Assembly: GCA_017615835.1 (NCBI GenBank)
Contig: JAFZZI010000011.1
Span: 1-64,000, forward strand
DNA length: 64,000 nt
Source: Bacteroidaceae bacterium
Lineage (GTDB): Bacteria > Bacteroidota > Bacteroidia > Bacteroidales > Bacteroidaceae
Direction: 5' to 3'
Made by a program: the position numbers and the translations under genes. Of the stretch, positions 25,018 to 32,963 are shown piece after piece; position 1 is the first letter of the stretch; every line of letters starts with the position of its first letter. The notes under the pieces were generated by a model. That model did no database searches. It saw nothing but the letters and a program-made list of their open reading frames with translations, and was not told where the DNA came from.

Positions 25018-26075
25018 ATGAGATCGAGAATATTAGGGTTAATGCGTCGGAATCGTACGATGTGTCGATTTTCCGTGACGGCCTAGACAGTTGCGGTGAG
25101 ATGGTACGCAAAGTGCTTGGCAAGTGCAGGCTGGCAATTCTGACTGACGATATAGTAGATGCCTTGTATGGCGCGAGGGTAATGGATTCGATGGCTGCCG
25201 CAGGATTGGATTGTATCAGACATGTGATTCCTCATGGTGAATCAAGCAAGACAATTGGGAATGTGATGGAGTTCGTGAATCTGATGGCCGACAACCATTT
25301 CACCAGAAGTGATGCTGTGGTAGCTCTGGGTGGTGGGGTTCCAGGCGACATGGCGGGCTTTGCAGCAGCGGTGTTCCTGCGTGGAATCAGGTACATTCAG
25401 ATTCCGACTACGCTTCTGGCTGCTGTTGACAGCTCGGTTGGAGGAAAGACTGCTGTTGACATTGCTGCCGGAAAGAATCTTGTGGGCGCATTCCACCAGC
25501 CTAGTCTGGTGATTTGTGATACGGCGACATTGGAAACCCTTCCGCCATCTGTTATGCGTGACGGATTTGCCGAGGTAGTGAAGTATGGCGTGATTTTGGA
25601 TGAAAAGTTGTTTGAGGAGGTGTCTGAGCCTCCAGTCAAGGATATTGTTCATGTGATAGCCGGCTGTGTTTCCATTAAACGCGATGTGGTGGCAGAGGAT
25701 GAGTTTGACAACGGCCGCCGTCAGCTTCTTAATTTCGGCCATACTGTAGGACATGCCATAGAACTGTTGAGTGACTTCAGAATTTCGCATGGCGAAGCAG
25801 TGGCAAAGGGAATGGTCCGTGCGGCGATGATGGGGCCGGTGATGGGACTTGAGGATTGTACCGGTGCGATTGAATCTGTGTTGAAAAACTACGGTTTCGA
25901 TACTGATTGTCCGTATGGAGCCGAAGAACTGTATTATGCCGCACTTTCGGACAAAAAACGCAAGGGTGATTCTATTACAGTTGTCCTTCCCCGTGGAATA
26001 GGCAACTGTGACCTGTTCAGACTGACCGGCGATGAATTCAGACTGCTGTTGAAAAAAACGGAAAACCAAATTTAG
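25014..26075 (+). CDS. aroB: 3-dehydroquinate synthase
   Basis: A 353-aa NAD- and metal-dependent cyclase converting DAHP to 3-dehydroquinate. GGGVPGDMAGFAA (NAD binding), QIPTTLLAAVDSSVGGKTAVD and GKNLVGAFHQP are diagnostic. The metal ligands include the Glu of VVAEDE and the His residues of LNFGHTVGHAIE and ISHGEAVA. The start overlaps the tyrA stop (ATGA). Confidence 0.97.
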   Translation: MNEIENIRVNASESYDVSIFRDGLDSCGEMVRKVLGKCRLAILTDDIVDALYGARVMDSMAAAGLDCIRHVIPHGESSKTIGNVMEFVNLMADNHFTRSDAVVALGGGVPGDMAGFAAAVFLRGIRYIQIPTTLLAAVDSSVGGKTAVDIAAGKNLVGAFHQPSLVICDTATLETLPPSVMRDGFAEVVKYGVILDEKLFEEVSEPPVKDIVHVIAGCVSIKRDVVAEDEFDNGRRQLLNFGHTVGHAIELLSDFRISHGEAVAKGMVRAAMMGPVMGLEDCTGAIESVLKNYGFDTDCPYGAEELYYAALSDKKRKGDSITVVLPRGIGNCDLFRLTGDEFRLLLKKTENQI

Positions 26076-26082
26076 GCATACA

Positions 26083-27228
26083 ATGGAAAAACTTGCGGAA
26101 TTCAGGAAACAGATTGACAGTGTGGACGACCAGATTTGTGAGTTGTTCCGCAAACGCATGGAGATAATAGATTGTGTGGGAGAGTATAAGCGCAGCAGTG
26201 GCCAGCCTGTCAACAATGGTGCACGTGAACGTGAGATACTTACGAGAATATCAAAGGCCTTACCTCCTGAAATGGAGGATTTCGGACGCTCGCTCTACCG
26301 GTCGATTTTCGATGTAAGCAAGGCGTACGAGTCGATGCATAAAGAAAAGGATTCTCCATTGTACAAGGAATTGTCGGAACTGATACATGCTGAACCAAAG
26401 CCTTTTCCGGCAAGGGCTACTGTTGCATGCCAAGGTAGGGAAGGGGCTTACTCGCAACTGGCGGCCGAACGGCTGTTCGAGATTCCGGAGATTATGTGGG
26501 GCAGGAGCTTTGAGAGCGTTTTCAGGATGGTTAACGATGGAATGTGTGATTATGGCATTCTTCCGATCGAGAATTCAACAGCCGGTTCGGTGAACGAGAT
26601 TTATGACCTTCTGGTGAAGTTCAATGTACATATCGTGAGGAGTACAAGGATACGCATTGAGCATCTTCTTCTTGGACCTAAGGGAGCTACGTTAGATAAA
26701 GTGAACCGGATTTATTCGCATCCTCAGGCGATAAGTCAGTGTTCGCAGTTTCTTGCTGGACTGAAGAATGTCGAGGTGATTCCATGTGAGAATACGGCTA
26801 TTGCAGCGTCAAACGTATCTAAGGACGTCACTCTGACGTCTGCTTCTATCTCTTCGAGGAGTTGTGCCGAATTGTATAATATGGAGGTCTTGCGTGATGG
26901 TATTCAGAATTTCGACAGTAACCACACAAGGTTCATCTGCATTTCGAAGAATGCTGTTATATACCCGGGTTCTGACAGGACCAGCATCATGATGGTGATT
27001 GCAAACAAGCCTGGCCAATTGTTCAGCGTCCTGTCACGTTTCAGCGCAATTGGGGCGAATCTGGTGAAATTGGAGAGTCGTCCGATGCCTAACCGTGACT
27101 TTGAGTTTGTTTTTTATTTTGATATTGAACTGTCAATATACAACGATAAATTTGCATCGCTGATAAGTGAACTTGACCACTGCGAGGAGCAATTCAAGTA
27201 TTTCGGTACGTATTCAGAAATTATCTGA
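26083..27228 (+). CDS. pheA: Bifunctional chorismate mutase/prephenate dehydratase (P-protein)
   Basis: A 381-aa enzyme making phenylpyruvate for phenylalanine. Residues about 1-90 are an AroQ-type chorismate mutase (QIDSVDDQICELFRKRMEI). About 105-285 is prephenate dehydratase (GREGAYSQLAAER, ENSTAGSVNEIYDLL, TRFICI). About 297-381 is an ACT domain with GQLFSVLSRF and ESRP, residues that bind inhibitory Phe. So Phe probably controls both this enzyme and operon transcription. Seven nt follow the aroB stop. Confidence 0.96.
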   Translation: MEKLAEFRKQIDSVDDQICELFRKRMEIIDCVGEYKRSSGQPVNNGAREREILTRISKALPPEMEDFGRSLYRSIFDVSKAYESMHKEKDSPLYKELSELIHAEPKPFPARATVACQGREGAYSQLAAERLFEIPEIMWGRSFESVFRMVNDGMCDYGILPIENSTAGSVNEIYDLLVKFNVHIVRSTRIRIEHLLLGPKGATLDKVNRIYSHPQAISQCSQFLAGLKNVEVIPCENTAIAASNVSKDVTLTSASISSRSCAELYNMEVLRDGIQNFDSNHTRFICISKNAVIYPGSDRTSIMMVIANKPGQLFSVLSRFSAIGANLVKLESRPMPNRDFEFVFYFDIELSIYNDKFASLISELDHCEEQFKYFGTYSEII

Positions 27229-27238
27229 GAAGGACGGT

Positions 27239-28507
27239 ATGGCTGGGGTTAGGGTTTCAGGATCATTGGCAGGAAGGCTGACAGTGCCGTCGTCCAAGTC
27301 TGCTGCACACAGGGTACTGATCTGTTCTGCTTTGGCAGACAGACAGACTACGGTAAGGTGTGTCGGCGCTGGCGATGATATTCATGCTACAGCAGGGTGT
27401 CTGAGAGCGCTGGGGGTCCGATTGAAGGAAAATGGAGATTCTTTCAGTCTGACTCCTTTGAGAATTATGCCCCATGTGGAAGGAAGACCGTTGATGGACT
27501 GTGGGGAGAGTGGCTCGACTCTTAGGTTCATGCTTCCTGTGACTGCTGCATTGGGGATTTCTTCGACTTTTATAGGAAGAGGCAGGTTGCCGGAACGGCC
27601 TCTGTCACCACTGTATGAGCAGATGACCCTTCATGGAGTATCAATGAGCCAGAACGGTATTATGCCGCTGACAGTTGATGGCAGGCTTAAGGGAGGTGAT
27701 TTTACGCTTGATGCAGGAGTTTCGTCCCAATTTGTATCCGGACTGCTGATGGCGTTTCCTCTTACCGGGTCTGACTGTCGTCTGGAACTGACGGGGAAAA
27801 AGGAGAGTACTCCTTACATCGACTTGACGGTGAGTGTCATGCGACGGTTCGGCGTGTCGGTTGAGGATTATGGAAATGGCTATCGTGTCGCCGAAGGACA
27901 ACGGTATGTCTCACCAGGTGAGTCTTTTGTCGAAGGTGATTGGTCTGGAGCGGCATTCTGGCTGGCTGCGGCATGTGCAGGAAGTGGTGTAATTGAGTGT
28001 TACGGTCTTGACTATCTCGATTCTGTACAAGGTGACAGGATAATAGTTGACATTCTCAGAGAGATGGGTGGCCGGGTCGAAGTGGATGGCATGTCTGTAA
28101 TCGCATATCCGTCTGACTTGCATGGTGTAGAGGTTGATTGCAGCAACATTCCAGACCTTGTTCCAGCATTGGCGGTTGCTGCGTCATGCAGTAGTGGTGA
28201 GACAGTCCTTAAGGGTGTTGGAAGACTTCGCCTGAAAGAGAGCGACAGGATTGAGAGCGTCTGCGCAATGCTTTCATCCTTCGGTATAAGAAATATCGGA
28301 TCAGATGACAGTATTCGAATATGGGGAGGCAGACCTGTTTGCGGAACAGTGAATTCAGAGGGTGACCATCGCATCGCGATGGCTGCAGCTGTCATTGCTT
28401 CCTTAGCCCAAGGCGTAACGGTGATTGATAATCCTGAGTGCTCCGCCAAGTCGTATCCAGGCTTTTTCGATTCCTTCAGGATGTTGGGAGGAACTGTTAT
28501 CCCGTGA
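27239..28507 (+). CDS. aroA: 3-phosphoshikimate 1-carboxyvinyltransferase (EPSP synthase)
   Basis: A 422-aa enzyme with the EPSP synthase signatures LTVPSSKSAAHRVLICSALA, CGESGSTLRFMLP, LDAGVSSQFVSGLLMA and RLRLKESDRIESV. SAAHR keeps the Lys and Arg that bind phosphoenolpyruvate and shikimate phosphate. The frame is open from 27167 inside pheA, but MAGVRVSGSL at 27239, 10 nt after the pheA stop, gives the family start. Confidence 0.96.
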   Translation: MAGVRVSGSLAGRLTVPSSKSAAHRVLICSALADRQTTVRCVGAGDDIHATAGCLRALGVRLKENGDSFSLTPLRIMPHVEGRPLMDCGESGSTLRFMLPVTAALGISSTFIGRGRLPERPLSPLYEQMTLHGVSMSQNGIMPLTVDGRLKGGDFTLDAGVSSQFVSGLLMAFPLTGSDCRLELTGKKESTPYIDLTVSVMRRFGVSVEDYGNGYRVAEGQRYVSPGESFVEGDWSGAAFWLAAACAGSGVIECYGLDYLDSVQGDRIIVDILREMGGRVEVDGMSVIAYPSDLHGVEVDCSNIPDLVPALAVAASCSSGETVLKGVGRLRLKESDRIESVCAMLSSFGIRNIGSDDSIRIWGGRPVCGTVNSEGDHRIAMAAAVIASLAQGVTVIDNPECSAKSYPGFFDSFRMLGGTVIP

Positions 28508-28541
28508 TGTTGCTCATATATATAATTTGTTTGATAGTGTG

Positions 28542-28970
28542 ATGAAGAAGATTCTTGTCATTAACGGCCCCAACCTTAATATGTTGGGATTTCGTGAACC
28601 TGCCATTTATGGGGACAAGTCGTACAATGCGCTCGTGGATCAGATTGTTGGCGAAGCTTCAAGGCTTGGAGTGTCTGTTGAGGTTTTCCAGTCAAATCAC
28701 GAAGGCGAAATCATAGACCGGATCCAGCAGGCATATGGACACTATGAGGGGATTGTCATAAATCCCGCAGCATATACGCACACAAGTGTTGCAATTCTTG
28801 ACGCCCTGAAAGGAGTGGGACTTCCTACGGTAGAGGTGCATCTCAGCGACATTAATTCCCGTGAGGATTTCCGGAAGTTTTCCTATGTAAGCCTCTATGC
28901 AGAGAAGACTATCTGCGGGAAAGGTTTCGGTGGCTATATTGAGGCTTTGGAGTATCTTTGCCGACGTTGA
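28542..28970 (+). CDS. aroQ: 3-dehydroquinate dehydratase, type II
   Basis: A 142-aa dodecameric type dehydratase. NGPNLNMLGFREPAIYG has the catalytic Arg and Tyr, NPAAYTHTS the active-site Asn, and VEVHLSDINSRE the His. The start at 28542 (MKKILVING) is used rather than the open frame upstream within aroA. Last gene of the operon; aroE, aroK and aroC are not in this window. It converges on cysE with 9 nt between the stops. Confidence 0.95.
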   Translation: MKKILVINGPNLNMLGFREPAIYGDKSYNALVDQIVGEASRLGVSVEVFQSNHEGEIIDRIQQAYGHYEGIVINPAAYTHTSVAILDALKGVGLPTVEVHLSDINSREDFRKFSYVSLYAEKTICGKGFGGYIEALEYLCRR

Positions 28971-28979
28971 TTTTTTCTT

Positions 28980-29759
28980 TCAGATTCCTGCTCCGTCCTC
29001 AAACAACGGGTGGGTTATGGCGCGGGTCTGGAGAATCCTTGAGTATGGGGGTACATCATGTGTAAGCCATACGTTACCACCTACGACTGTGTCATGTCCT
29101 ATGGTTACACGACCTAATATTGTTGTATTGGAGTAAACGGTGACATTGTCTTCAAGAATCGGGTGTCTTGGCTTGTCAATTGGACATCCATGCTCGTCAT
29201 AACTGAAGTTCTTGGCACCTAAGGTTACTCCTTGATATAGCATTACATGGTTGCCGATAATACTGGTGGCTCCAATGACAATGCCTGTACCATGGTCTAT
29301 TGCGAAGTATTCACCAATCCGGGCAGCTGGATGAATGTCTATTCCCGTTATTGAATGAGCCATCTCAGTGATGATTCGTGGAATAAGCGGTACTCCCATC
29401 TGAAGCAGAACATGGGCTACGCGGTAATGCATCATGACTGTTATGGCAGGATAACTGAGTACAACCTCTGCTATGGAAGTGACAGCTGGGTCGTTATGGG
29501 CTACAGCTGCGACATCTTTCAGCAGCAAGTCTTTGATTTTGGGAAGTTCTGAAAGAAAGTTCTCTGATATAGTCCTACTGCCGGTCTGCTCCTCCAGTAG
29601 CGCTGCTGCCATTTTTTCTGCCGGACCAGGTGCTACATCGCGATACAATTCAGGAAAGAATACATTGCGAAATAGATTCATCATTCTCGAGACAGACTCG
29701 GGTGATGGTATATCTGTGATTTTGCCAAGTCCATTAAGAACCTCTTTGAGTTTTTCCAT
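28980..29759 (-). CDS. cysE: Serine O-acetyltransferase
   Basis: A 259-aa acetyltransferase supplying O-acetylserine for CysK. The N-terminal helical part includes YRVAHVLL. The left-handed beta-helix follows, with DIHPAARIGEYFAIDHGTGIVIG carrying the catalytic His and hexapeptide repeats through ILEDNVTVYSNTTILGRVTIG. The family C-terminus is present. Monocistronic, with a tRNA-Pro gene just upstream on the same strand. Confidence 0.93.
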   Translation of the reverse strand: MEKLKEVLNGLGKITDIPSPESVSRMMNLFRNVFFPELYRDVAPGPAEKMAAALLEEQTGSRTISENFLSELPKIKDLLLKDVAAVAHNDPAVTSIAEVVLSYPAITVMMHYRVAHVLLQMGVPLIPRIITEMAHSITGIDIHPAARIGEYFAIDHGTGIVIGATSIIGNHVMLYQGVTLGAKNFSYDEHGCPIDKPRHPILEDNVTVYSNTTILGRVTIGHDTVVGGNVWLTHDVPPYSRILQTRAITHPLFEDGAGI

Positions 29760-29785
29760 AAAACCGGGGGATTGTTGAAAAAGAG

Positions 29786-29859
29786 TCGGGATGACAGGAT
29801 TCGAACCTGCGACCCCCTGGTCCCAAACCAGGTATTCTACCGGACTGAACTACATCCCG
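29786..29859 (-). tRNA. tRNA-Pro (anticodon TGG)
   Basis: Cloverleaf on the minus strand: acceptor CGGGATG/CATCCCG, anticodon stem CCTGG/CCAGG enclosing TTTGGGA (anticodon TGG), and T-arm GCAGG TTCGAAT CCTGT. Discriminator A; CCA is not encoded. It lies 26 nt upstream of cysE. Confidence 0.96.
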
Positions 29860-29921
29860 AATGCCCTTCTTTACAGGAAAAGCGGTGCAAATTTACCGAT
29901 TTTTGACAGAAGGTGCAAGCG

Positions 29922-31112
29922 CTATTTGATTATTCCCAGCTTTTTGAAGCATTTATAGAGTTTCTCAGCAGCTATGTCAATTTGCTCCGTCGTGTGTGTG
30001 GCCATAAGTGAGAAACGGATAAGAGTATCATCCGGCGAACAGGCTGGAGGAATCACCGGATTTACAAATACGCCATCGTCAAACATCAATTTTGTAACCA
30101 TGAATGTTTTCTTCTGGTCTCTGATGTACAGAGGAATGATGGGGGTTGAGGTGTTGCCAATCTCAAATCCCAATTCGCGGAATCTTTCGAGGGCATAACC
30201 GGTTATTTTCCAAAGATTAGCAATTCGTTCTGGCTCCTGCTTCATAATCTGAAGGGAAGCACGTGCGGCAGCTGTTGCGGCGGGGGTATTGCTCGCACTG
30301 AATATGTATGGCCTTGAGTGGTGGCGAATCCAGCTTATGGTGCAGGCATCGCCGGCACAGAAACCTCCAATTGCAGCAAGCGACTTGCTGAAGGTTCCCA
30401 TAATCAGCTCAATGTCGTCAGTCAGTCCGAAATGGTTGCAGGTGCCACGTCCATGATCTCCGAGAACTCCAAATCCATGTGCTTCGTCAACCATGACTGC
30501 ACAGTTGTACTTTTCTTTAAGTGCAACTATTCCGGGCAGGTTTGCTATGTCGCCTTCCATACTGAAAACCCCGTCCACTACAACAAGTTTCAGGCTTTCT
30601 GGCCTGCAGCGGGACAGTGTTTTCTCAAGAGATTCCATGTCGTTGTGTTTGAACTTCATGGGGGTTGCAAACGAAAGACGCCGCCCCTCGACTATAGAGG
30701 CGTGGTCAAGTTCGTCGCAGACAACATAGTCTTCTCTTCCGACAACACTCGAAATAACTCCAAGATTGGTCTGGAAACCGGTTGAATAAATAATTGCGTC
30801 CTCTTTGCCGACAAATTCTGCCAGTTCGTGCTCAAACTCGCGGTGCATGTCAAGAGTGCCGTTGAGGTATCTGGAACCGGCACAGCCGGTGCCATATTTC
30901 TTTGCTGCGGCTACAGCGGCTTCAATTACTTTTGGATGATTCGTGAGGCCCAGGTAGGAGTTTGATCCGAACATCAGTACTTTCCTTCCATCCATTATGA
31001 CCTCGGTGTCCTGCTGACCAGAAACAGCTTTGTGATATGGGTAAAGATCCTCGCTAAGTCCATAGGCTGCTATTACGTCATAGCTGGAGTATCTATCCTT
31101 TAATAAGTTCAT
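29922..31112 (-). CDS. spt: Serine palmitoyltransferase (sphingolipid synthesis)
   Basis: A 396-aa alpha-oxoamine synthase. It is highly similar in recalled sequence to the Bacteroides serine palmitoyltransferase (B. thetaiotaomicron BT_0870): VLMFGSNSYLGLTNHPKV, GTGCAGSRYLNGTLDMH, VVDGVFSMEGDIANLP, the PLP lysine in GTFSKSLAAIGG, and NPVIPPACSPDDTLIRFSLMAT. It condenses serine with an acyl-CoA to start sphingolipid synthesis in the cytosol. The alternative is 2-amino-3-ketobutyrate CoA ligase, but the details match SPT better and a divergent lipid kinase gene lies next to it. Confidence 0.87.
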   Translation of the reverse strand: MNLLKDRYSSYDVIAAYGLSEDLYPYHKAVSGQQDTEVIMDGRKVLMFGSNSYLGLTNHPKVIEAAVAAAKKYGTGCAGSRYLNGTLDMHREFEHELAEFVGKEDAIIYSTGFQTNLGVISSVVGREDYVVCDELDHASIVEGRRLSFATPMKFKHNDMESLEKTLSRCRPESLKLVVVDGVFSMEGDIANLPGIVALKEKYNCAVMVDEAHGFGVLGDHGRGTCNHFGLTDDIELIMGTFSKSLAAIGGFCAGDACTISWIRHHSRPYIFSASNTPAATAAARASLQIMKQEPERIANLWKITGYALERFRELGFEIGNTSTPIIPLYIRDQKKTFMVTKLMFDDGVFVNPVIPPACSPDDTLIRFSLMATHTTEQIDIAAEKLYKCFKKLGIIK

Positions 31113-31160
31113 ATTGCTCAGTTAATACGGCTTGAGGCTCCACCTCATTTTTTCATCGCG

Positions 31161-31218
31161 CAAAATTAGTTAATTACTTCCAATATCGTCCAATATTATC
31201 CATTTTTTTATACTTTCG
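31161..31218. promoter_or_regulatory. Divergent promoter region between spt and the lipid kinase
   Basis: Contains a minus-strand -7 box TAATTTTG (31161-31168) facing spt and a plus-strand -7-like box TACTTTCG (31211-31218) facing the kinase. Between them is a near-direct repeat TCCAATATCG/TCCAATATTA (31180-31199). Good -33 boxes are not evident on either side, which may mean an activator is needed. Confidence 0.45.
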
Positions 31219-31234
31219 TGGTGGATTTGAATGT

Positions 31235-32152
31235 ATGGATGACAAACAGATACACAAAACGAACGTTGCCTTCATAGTTAACCCGATTTCCGGCTCTTCC
31301 CGTTTCATTCCAAAACGCAAGATGCTCGAATCACTTGTTGACAAGACAAAGTTCGACTACGATATTTTTGAGACAAAATATTCAGGACATGCTGTCGAAC
31401 TGGCTTCATCGTGTTCCAAATCAGGCTATGACTTGGTGGTTGCCGTCGGTGGCGACGGAACCGTCAACGAGGTAGGACGAGGATTGATACACTCCGGGGT
31501 GCCGATGGGGATTATTCCTTGTGGTTCAGGTAATGGCCTGGCTCGTCATTTGGGTATTCCGCTTGACCCTATAAGATCGTTCCGCTGGCTGCAGAACTAT
31601 CACGTTGAGGACATTGACTATGGGTTGTTGAATGACAAGGCCTTTTTCACCACCTGCGGAGTCGGCTTTGACGCTCTTATAAGCAAAAAGTTCTCTGAAA
31701 GCAAAAGCCGAGGACTGATGAGCTATGTTGAAAATATTTTACACGAACTGCTGCTTTACCATTCTGACTCGTATCTACTTTTTCTTGATGGGGAGGTGGT
31801 TGACATGGATGCCTTTCTTATCACATGTGCCAATGCGAACCAATGGGGTAACGGAGCTTACATAGCCCCTGGCGCATCGGTGTGCGATGGTTACCTTGAT
31901 GTTTCTGCAATATCCAGGTTCTCGCCTCTCGATATTCCATTAATGGCTTATCAACTAATGCATAAGCAGATAGACAAGAACCCTTGTGTTTTTACAAGGA
32001 AATGCCGCGAACTGACAATCCGCCGTAGGGGAACATGTGTGGCACACTATGACGGAGATCCGATTCTGACAAAGGGTGACATTAACATGAGGATTGTCCC
32101 CCACGGGTTGAGGGTTGCTGTGCCCACTAAGAAACGTCCATTCAGAATTTGA
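31235..32152 (+). CDS. Diacylglycerol/sphingosine-kinase-family lipid kinase
   Basis: A 305-aa DAGK-catalytic-domain protein. NPISGSSR, VAVGGDGTVNEVGRGL (the GGDGT nucleotide loop) and PCGSGNGLARHLGI are diagnostic. The C-terminal half is the beta-rich substrate domain. The gene is divergent from serine palmitoyltransferase, so a long-chain base, ceramide or related lipid is the favoured substrate by inference; diacylglycerol is the alternative. Its 3' end overlaps the convergent trmN6 by 11 nt. Confidence 0.88.
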   Translation: MDDKQIHKTNVAFIVNPISGSSRFIPKRKMLESLVDKTKFDYDIFETKYSGHAVELASSCSKSGYDLVVAVGGDGTVNEVGRGLIHSGVPMGIIPCGSGNGLARHLGIPLDPIRSFRWLQNYHVEDIDYGLLNDKAFFTTCGVGFDALISKKFSESKSRGLMSYVENILHELLLYHSDSYLLFLDGEVVDMDAFLITCANANQWGNGAYIAPGASVCDGYLDVSAISRFSPLDIPLMAYQLMHKQIDKNPCVFTRKCRELTIRRRGTCVAHYDGDPILTKGDINMRIVPHGLRVAVPTKKRPFRI

Positions 32153-32849
32153 GGTAAAAATCTTTGACTAACCTGACGTATTCTGCAGTTGCTTTTCCCT
32201 GATTGTCTTCAAGAGTGAGAGTGTCTTGTTCCCCGTCTATGTGCCTCTTGCCAAATGAGGCCAGTACTCTCTTGGCCGGTTTGCCCTGACGTGTAAAGAC
32301 TTGCGTCATCCTCTGTAGATGAAGGCCACTCTCTGCCGCAATTCCGGTGAAGGTTCCAAATGAAACGAATGGGAGGATTATATTGAAACGAGTGAGGTCT
32401 GATGACATGCGGACGGCACAATTGACCAACTCTTCGAAGCTGAGCGAACAGTCGTGGCGTGACAGATTCCGGTTCTTGTCAGGAGAGGTTAATGAGCGCT
32501 GAAAATACGGGGGATTGCAGAGAATGGCATCGGGACTTGATGCAGGGGAGTATTCACGTACGTCAGTACAGAGTACGTTGATCCGTCTGCCCCATGGGCT
32601 GGCTTCAGTGTTCGCCATCGCCTGATGTGCTGCTTCAGGCATGATTTCTATCGCAGTAATCATAGCTTCTGCATTGCGTTGGGCAGCCATGATGGCAATA
32701 ATGCCGGTTCCTGTACCTATGTCGAGTATCGTCTTGCATCCGGTCAGGTCTGCCCAGGCTCCAAGCAGCACTCCGTCAGTGCCGACCTTCATGCCGTGTT
32801 GTCCCTGACTGATGGAAAATTTCTTGAACTTGAACTCTAATTCAGACAT
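32142..32849 (-). CDS. trmN6: tRNA1(Val) (adenine(37)-N6)-methyltransferase
   Basis: A 235-aa SAM-dependent methyltransferase. LDIGTGTGIIAIMAAQR is the SAM motif I and CNPPYF the N6-adenine catalytic motif. FKFKKFSISQGQHGMKVGTDGVLLGAWA is the YfiC/TrmN6 N-terminal block. It modifies A37 of tRNA-Val. An upstream minus-strand -7 box TACCTTTG (32857-32864) lies close to the ATG, suggesting a very short leader. Confidence 0.92.
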   Translation of the reverse strand: MSELEFKFKKFSISQGQHGMKVGTDGVLLGAWADLTGCKTILDIGTGTGIIAIMAAQRNAEAMITAIEIMPEAAHQAMANTEASPWGRRINVLCTDVREYSPASSPDAILCNPPYFQRSLTSPDKNRNLSRHDCSLSFEELVNCAVRMSSDLTRFNIILPFVSFGTFTGIAAESGLHLQRMTQVFTRQGKPAKRVLASFGKRHIDGEQDTLTLEDNQGKATAEYVRLVKDFYLKF

Positions 32850-32897
32850 ATGCGCGCAAAGGTAAGAGTTTACGTAGCATTTCTTGATAAGAATTGC

Positions 32898-32905
32898 TAA
32901 ATTTG
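32898..32905 (+). promoter_or_regulatory. -7 box of the lon operon
   Basis: TAAATTTG fits the -7 consensus; the -33 region is weak. Predicted start near 32912, then about 50 nt of leader to the lon ATG at 32964. Confidence 0.45.
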
Positions 32906-32963
32906 CACACTGGTGTGCATCAGCGCGCGCATAGAATGCACGGGCGTTTATTATTTGACTCGT

